Part shown: positions 6,209 through 9,947 of the stretch, piece by piece | Numbering within the stretch: position 1 is the first letter of the stretch | How the letters are laid out: every line of letters starts with the position of its first letter | Source of the DNA: Rhodospirillaceae bacterium | Lineage (GTDB): Bacteria; Pseudomonadota; Alphaproteobacteria; UBA8366; GCA-2717185 | Reading direction: 5' to 3' | NCBI GenBank assembly: GCA_018660965.1 | Contig: JABJJH010000545.1 | Coordinates: forward strand, 1-9,947 | DNA length: 9,947 nt | Notes under the pieces: generated by a model | Databases searched by the model: none | What the model saw: only the letters and a program-made list of their open reading frames with translations | What the model was told of the DNA's origin: nothing | Made by a program: the position numbers and the translations under genes

Positions 6209-6857
6209 GATCAAACGGCGCCGCCGCGCCCGTACATTCGGGCTCGCCGCAATTGGGTTGGCCGTCACCATGTCGGCGCCCGCGTTCAGCCATGAGAGTG
6301 GCCCCCAAGAACAGACCGCGACTCCCCCTTCACAGAACCACCCCGCCACCGCGCCCCTGCCTTTCGATTTCGGCGGCCCCTTCGCGTTAATTGACCATGC
6401 CGGTAATCCCCGAACAGATATGGATTTCCGGGGCGCATTCATGTTGGTGTTTTTTGGCTACACCCAATGCAAATCCATCTGTCCCGTCGGGTTGCGCCGC
6501 ATGGCCCGCGCGTTGGAAATCCTGGGACCCGACGGCGCGCGCATCCAACCGCTTATGATTACGGTCGACCCTGATAACGACACGCCCGAGGCGATGCGGG
6601 CCTATGTCGGAACGATCCACCCCCGGCTTATTGGCCTGACTGGCGCCAGGGAGCAGGTGCGCAAGGCCGCGAGGGCTTATAACGTCGAAAGCCGTTTGGT
6701 GGGATCAGACCCCGGCGGCGCCCCGATATTCGCGCACGGTTCGTATTTCTTTTTGATGGCGCCGGATGGCGCGTTCGCGACGCTTTTGCCCCCCACGATT
6801 GGCGAAGAGGACCTGGCGCGTCTTTTGTCCAAATACCTGCGCCAACATCCCCAATAG
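6183..6857 (+). CDS. SCO1/SenC/PrrC-family copper chaperone
   Basis: The product has 224 residues. It has the thioredoxin-like SCO fold with the copper ligands: FFGYTQC-x3-CP with C96 and C100, and a conserved His at 185 (FAHGS). DPDNDTPE at 129-136 is the typical SCO segment that follows the ITVD strand. SCO proteins bind Cu through the two Cys and the His and deliver it to, or reduce thiols in, the CuA site of cytochrome c oxidase and related cuproenzymes, facing the periplasm. Residues 1-36 are a basic stretch (KIKRRRRAR) and a hydrophobic segment ending near SAPAFS, so the protein is exported or membrane-anchored. The linker 37-60 is Pro/Thr rich. The start is chosen at 6183, overlapping the previous gene by 26 nt; ATG 6153 is in frame but adds an unlikely WAW-containing lead. 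No oxidase genes are in the window, so its client may be the two upstream proteins. Confidence 0.92.
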   Translation: MRNSSRPSKIKRRRRARTFGLAAIGLAVTMSAPAFSHESGPQEQTATPPSQNHPATAPLPFDFGGPFALIDHAGNPRTDMDFRGAFMLVFFGYTQCKSICPVGLRRMARALEILGPDGARIQPLMITVDPDNDTPEAMRAYVGTIHPRLIGLTGAREQVRKAARAYNVESRLVGSDPGGAPIFAHGSYFFLMAPDGAFATLLPPTIGEEDLARLLSKYLRQHPQ

Positions 6858-6895
6858 AAAACGCCCCGGTCGGTGGGACCAGGGCGTTTCTTTTC
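6858..6895. terminator. Rho-independent terminator, likely bidirectional
   Basis: AAACGCCC (6859-6866) pairs with GGGCGTTT (6882-6889). Inside this, GGTC (6868-6871) pairs with GACC (6877-6880) around a 5-nt loop, leaving a single mismatch, for about 12 base pairs in all. On the plus strand it is followed by TTTCTTTT. On the minus strand the other arm ends GCGTTTTCT. It begins 1 nt after the SCO gene stop and lies 18 nt beyond the stop of the converging permease gene, so it can serve both operons. Confidence 0.9.
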
Positions 6896-6912
6896 GAGTA
6901 AGATACTTGGCG

Positions 6913-7812
6913 CTATCGCGTGCGCAGTCTGGGGTCGAGGACGTCGCGCAAGGCGTCGCCGAAAAGATTGAACCCAAACACGGCCAGGGAAATCGCCACA
7001 CCGGGGTAGATTGCGACCCAAGGCGCACTTTCGGCGTATTCCTCCGCACCGCCTTGCAGCATCAAGCCCCACGCCGGTGTGGGCTCCTGAACACCCATGC
7101 CAAGGTAGGACAACGAGGCTTCGGTCAGGATCGCCTGACCGACGGCCGCCGTCAGAATGATCAAGAACGGCGCCATAACGTTCGGCGCCATGTGACGCAT
7201 GATGATCCGCATATGCGAGAAACCACACGCGCGGGCCGCGTCCACATACGGGATTTCACGAATGGCCAGGGCGCTCGACCGCACAACGCGGGCGCAACGT
7301 GGAATAAACGGGATTGTGATCGCCGTGATCACGCTGGTCATGCTCGTTCCAAAAATCGACACAATGGCCATGGCCAGAATGATCAGCGGGAAGGCCATGA
7401 ACACGTCCATGACGCGCTGGAAAATCAAGTCGATCTTGCCGCCGAAATAAGCGCTGCCGACGCCAAGAACCAATCCAATCGTGGATCCGATGACCGCACA
7501 GGTGAACCCGACAAACAACGCTGTTTGCGCGCCAAATATGAGACGGGTCAACATATCGCGACCGAATTGGTCGGTGCCCAGCAGAAACGTCGCGTTCGGC
7601 GGGCTCAACATATTTTCAAAGGAGTTTAGTTCAGGGTCATGCGGCGAGATATAGTCAGCGAAGATCGCGCAAACCACCATGACCAACACGACCAGAAGTC
7701 CCGCCAATCCGAGCGGCTGTTTCCGGATCAGCGTTGCGATCCGTTCGCTCAGCGGCTTCCGCTCAGCAAGTTCCTCGATAACCGTTCCGGGACTAATTTC
7801 GGTAACAGACAT
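6913..7812 (-). CDS. dppC: Peptide ABC transporter permease, DppC/OppC type
   Basis: The product has 299 residues, the normal length. The N-terminal cytoplasmic tail and first membrane helix (about 33-53) end in ADYISPHDP, the OppC_N signature. LLGTDQFGRDMLTRL at 77-91 is the conserved loop before the transmembrane domain. The ATPase-docking EAA loop is at about 186-211 (EIPYVDAARACGFSH, then RHMAPN). About six membrane helices are apparent. It pairs with the DppB-type permease to form the channel of a dipeptide/oligopeptide importer in the inner membrane. The ATG at 7812 follows a good GGAGG ribosome binding site and lies 16 nt after the dppB stop. It is the last gene of the unit and ends before the shared terminator. 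The transported substrate (dipeptide, oligopeptide or another peptide-like compound) cannot be decided from sequence. Confidence 0.95.
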   Translation of the reverse strand: MSVTEISPGTVIEELAERKPLSERIATLIRKQPLGLAGLLVVLVMVVCAIFADYISPHDPELNSFENMLSPPNATFLLGTDQFGRDMLTRLIFGAQTALFVGFTCAVIGSTIGLVLGVGSAYFGGKIDLIFQRVMDVFMAFPLIILAMAIVSIFGTSMTSVITAITIPFIPRCARVVRSSALAIREIPYVDAARACGFSHMRIIMRHMAPNVMAPFLIILTAAVGQAILTEASLSYLGMGVQEPTPAWGLMLQGGAEEYAESAPWVAIYPGVAISLAVFGFNLFGDALRDVLDPRLRTR

Positions 7813-7828
7813 ATCTTGATCCCTCCCC

Positions 7829-8800
7829 TCAACTATACCGGATCCGTGGGTCTAACCACGCGTAGAAAATATCGACCGTCAAGTTTGTCACCACGAAAAT
7901 GAAGGCGACCAGCATGACCAATGCCTGCGTCATCGAATAATCGTTATTTTGCACAGATTCGACAAACAACTTACCCAGCCCATTCAGGTTAAACACCTGT
8001 TCGGTAACAACCAGCCCCCCCATCAGGAACGCAAATTCAATCGCGATAATGGTGACAACGGGGAGCATGGCGTTCTTAAGCGCATGCCGGTTGATGATAA
8101 CCTTTTCCAGGAGGCCCTTGGCGCGCGCCGTGCGCACATAATCCTCACGGAGAACTTCAAGGAGCGAGGACCGCGTCATGCGCGTGGCGACCGCAGCGTA
8201 GCGGTAGCCCGTGGCCAAGGCCGGCCATATAAGTTGCACCATATTTGCGCCAAGGTCCTCGAACGGCGACACGTATTCAATTGGCGGCATCCATGGCGTT
8301 CCAAACCACGCCTGGGTCGAGATCAGGAGGCCCAGAATAATCATGATGCCGAGCCAGAATGAAGGGATGGCGATCCCGGCGATGCTGAACGTCCGAACCA
8401 CATAATCGATCCAGGTGTCCTGCTTGATCGCGGATATGGTGCCCAAGGGCAAGGCGATCAACACCGAAACGACGGTCGCCATGATCGCCACCTGCATCGA
8501 CAACTGGAACCGCAAACTGATTTCTCTCTCGATCGTCTGTCCCGTCCACATCGATTTGCCCAGGTCGAACGTAAAGAACCCGCCAATGAAACTTGCGAAT
8601 TGCACGAGGACGGGTTGATCCAGTCCAAGGTCAGCGTAACACGCCACCAATGCATCCGGATCTACATACTGCCCATCACCCGCCAGACGCAATTCACATA
8701 CATCGCCTGGGATCAGACGAAGTAAGAAAAAGATTAGACAAGCAGCTCCCAACAACGTTGGCAGCATTAGCAGAATGCGCTTAACGATATATTTGTACAT
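7829..8800 (-). CDS. dppB: Peptide ABC transporter permease, DppB/OppB type
   Basis: The product has 323 residues. It begins MYKYIVKRILLMLPTLLG with the first membrane helix at about 9-29, followed by RLIPGD at 28-33, as in DppB/OppB. A periplasmic segment (LGLDQP at 58-63) leads to the BPD_transp_1 domain, whose EAA loop is at about 218-244 (REDYVRTARAKGL, then LKNAMLP). The C-terminal DPRIRY ending is typical of the family. A GTG at 8824 opens the same frame 8 codons earlier. The ATG at 8800 is preferred because GGGAAGA stands at the right distance before it and the protein then starts where its homologues do. It lies 132 nt downstream of the ATPase gene, an unusually large gap within such an operon, with a possible promoter in it. 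Confidence 0.95.
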   Translation of the reverse strand: MYKYIVKRILLMLPTLLGAACLIFFLLRLIPGDVCELRLAGDGQYVDPDALVACYADLGLDQPVLVQFASFIGGFFTFDLGKSMWTGQTIEREISLRFQLSMQVAIMATVVSVLIALPLGTISAIKQDTWIDYVVRTFSIAGIAIPSFWLGIMIILGLLISTQAWFGTPWMPPIEYVSPFEDLGANMVQLIWPALATGYRYAAVATRMTRSSLLEVLREDYVRTARAKGLLEKVIINRHALKNAMLPVVTIIAIEFAFLMGGLVVTEQVFNLNGLGKLFVESVQNNDYSMTQALVMLVAFIFVVTNLTVDIFYAWLDPRIRYS

Positions 8801-8904
8801 CGGTTCTTCCCGTCCCATCGCCACCCTGGAATCCAGCGCAGCTTAACGTTTTTTAGTCTACGCCAATCCCGGTTGAACGAACTCGCTCATCGAAATTTGG
8901 CGAC

Positions 8905-8913
8905 ATAATAGCA
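8905..8913 (-). promoter_or_regulatory. Candidate extended -10 promoter between the ATPase gene and dppB
   Basis: On the minus strand the sequence reads TGC followed by TATTAT (5 of 6 to TATAAT), the TGn-TATAAT extended -10 form, about 105 nt upstream of the dppB ATG at 8800. No -35 box at 17 nt spacing is convincing; TTGAAG lies 20 nt upstream of the hexamer. If active, it would let the two permease genes be expressed independently of the ATPase gene. Confidence 0.3.
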
Positions 8914-8932
8914 CAGTTACCCTAGGCGCTCT

Positions 8933-9943
8933 TCAAATTTCCGAACATGCCGCCCAGTGCCCGGGCTTCACTTCTCGAAGTTGAGGTATCGCCTGTGAAC
9001 ATCCATCCACCGCTGATTCACACCGGGGATGAAACACGCACCCGCTTGGTGGGTTGATCGGACTTGGAATTTCACCCTTCACGATCTTGTGCTCACGCGT
9101 CGCTTCAAGCACTGGATCGGCAATCGGCACCGCGTCCAGCAAGGCTTTTGTATAAGGATGCAGCGGGTTTTCAAACAACTCGTCACAATCCGCCAATTCC
9201 ACCATATGCCCCAGATACATCACCGCGACCCGTTGGCACAAATGTCGGATAACGCTGAGGTCGTGCGATATGAACAAGTAGGTAAGATTGAATTCGTCGC
9301 GCAAATCCTCGAGAAGATTGATGACCTGCGCCTGAATGGAAACGTCGAGCGCCGACACCGCTTCGTCACAAACAATGAATTCGGGATTGAGCGCCAGCGC
9401 CCGGGCCACCCCAACGCGTTGACGCTGACCACCACTCATTTCATGGGGATAGCGGTCCGAGAATTGTGGGCTCAAACCGCATAAGGACAATAGTTCCGCC
9501 ACGCGACGGTTACGCTGCTCCTTATCGGTAATGATGCCGTGAACCCTCATGGGCTCACTGATAATTTCGCCAATTTTCATGCGGGGATTCAGCGAACTGT
9601 ACGGGTCCTGAAATATGACCTGCACCTTCTGGCGAAATTGCAGCATATCCTGGCGGCTCAAATCGGAGACGTTTCGACCGTTGAAAACAATGTCGCCGGC
9701 GGTTTGCTTTTCAAGCTGCAAAATGCAGCGACCCGTCGTCGTCTTGCCACAGCCCGATTCCCCGACCAGACCCAGCGTTTCGCCACGGTGCATGGTGAAG
9801 CTGATGCCATCGACGGCTTTCACGTCGGCGACTTTCCGTTGGATCATGATACCTTCCGTAATCGGAAAGTACATTCGGAGATTGTTGACTTCCAGTATGT
9901 TATCGACCGGCGTTCCCGCCTCGCCCGTTTCCGCAACACTCAT
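8933..9943 (-). CDS. dppF: Peptide ABC transporter ATP-binding protein, DppF/OppF type
   Basis: The product has 336 residues. ABC ATPase motifs in order: Walker A GESGCGKTT at 61-69, Q-loop Q112 in IFQDPYSSLNPR, signature MSGGQRQR at 169-176, Walker B FIVCDE at 189-194 followed by the D-loop SALD, and switch His 227 in SHD. The C-terminal oligopeptide-transporter extension (about 255-336) has HPYTKALL and four Cys (302, 308, 315, 333), the arrangement usual in this family and associated with an iron-sulfur cluster in some members. It hydrolyses ATP to drive peptide import through the DppBC channel. LRMYFPITEG at 22-31 favours DppF/OppF over DppD/OppD. The ATG at 9943 leaves only 4 nt of window upstream, so its ribosome binding site and any upstream in-frame start are unseen. 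The ATGA at the start would allow a stop/start overlap with a DppD gene outside the window (inference). Confidence 0.95.
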   Translation of the reverse strand: MSVAETGEAGTPVDNILEVNNLRMYFPITEGIMIQRKVADVKAVDGISFTMHRGETLGLVGESGCGKTTTGRCILQLEKQTAGDIVFNGRNVSDLSRQDMLQFRQKVQVIFQDPYSSLNPRMKIGEIISEPMRVHGIITDKEQRNRRVAELLSLCGLSPQFSDRYPHEMSGGQRQRVGVARALALNPEFIVCDEAVSALDVSIQAQVINLLEDLRDEFNLTYLFISHDLSVIRHLCQRVAVMYLGHMVELADCDELFENPLHPYTKALLDAVPIADPVLEATREHKIVKGEIPSPINPPSGCVFHPRCESAVDGCSQAIPQLREVKPGHWAACSEI

Positions 9944-9947
9944 GTCG

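Noticed and set aside
6183..6290. Possible Tat signal in the SCO protein from its RRRRAR stretch
   Set aside because: The run does not fit the S/T-R-R-x-F-L-K pattern, since the Phe is out of position; a Sec signal or membrane anchor with a basic N-region is simpler.
6766..7629. Plus-strand ORF of 287 codons across the terminator and the dppC gene
   Set aside because: It runs through a strong terminator hairpin and is antisense to a well-conserved permease; the product is rich in Arg/His/Gln/Asp with no family match.

Overview
The window reads as a chromosomal segment of a proteobacterium, most likely an alphaproteobacterium. This is inferred from the moderately high G+C, the tight gene packing and the style of the gene products; no rRNA, tRNA or other marker is present to prove it. 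All eight complete genes and the one partial gene have intact reading frames. I see no insertion sequence, CRISPR array, phage gene or tRNA.

Left part (1-4041), all on the minus strand. A methyltransferase gene (4041-3358) overlaps a TPR/glycosyltransferase-like gene (3358-1805) in a TAATG junction. That gene is followed after 12 nt by alanine dehydrogenase ald (1792-674), so the three look like one transcription unit. After a 285-nt non-coding gap, with a candidate promoter, short tandem repeats and an inverted repeat, comes the N-terminal 129 codons of an agmatine deiminase gene (388-1) that runs off the left edge and is easily missed.

Middle part (4220-6857), plus strand. First comes a two-domain MaoC/HTD2-type hot-dog acyl-CoA hydratase. 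Then follows a compact cassette of three exported proteins: two small Cys-containing proteins that look like diverged paralogues of each other (5209-5658 and 5663-6208) and a SCO1/SenC-type copper chaperone (6183-6857). The cassette ends in a strong, probably bidirectional terminator.

Right part (9943-6913), minus strand. These are three genes of a dipeptide/oligopeptide ABC importer in the order ATPase (DppF/OppF type), permease B, permease C, converging on the same terminator. The window starts almost exactly at the ATPase start codon, so its partner ATPase and binding protein, if present, lie to the right.

Functionally, peptide uptake, alanine deamination and agmatine breakdown fit an organism that uses peptides and amino acids as carbon and nitrogen sources. 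The most interesting part is the SCO-linked pair of secreted proteins, which share a VVDxxC plus CxxxC layout and may form a periplasmic copper or thiol-redox module that I cannot assign to a described system.
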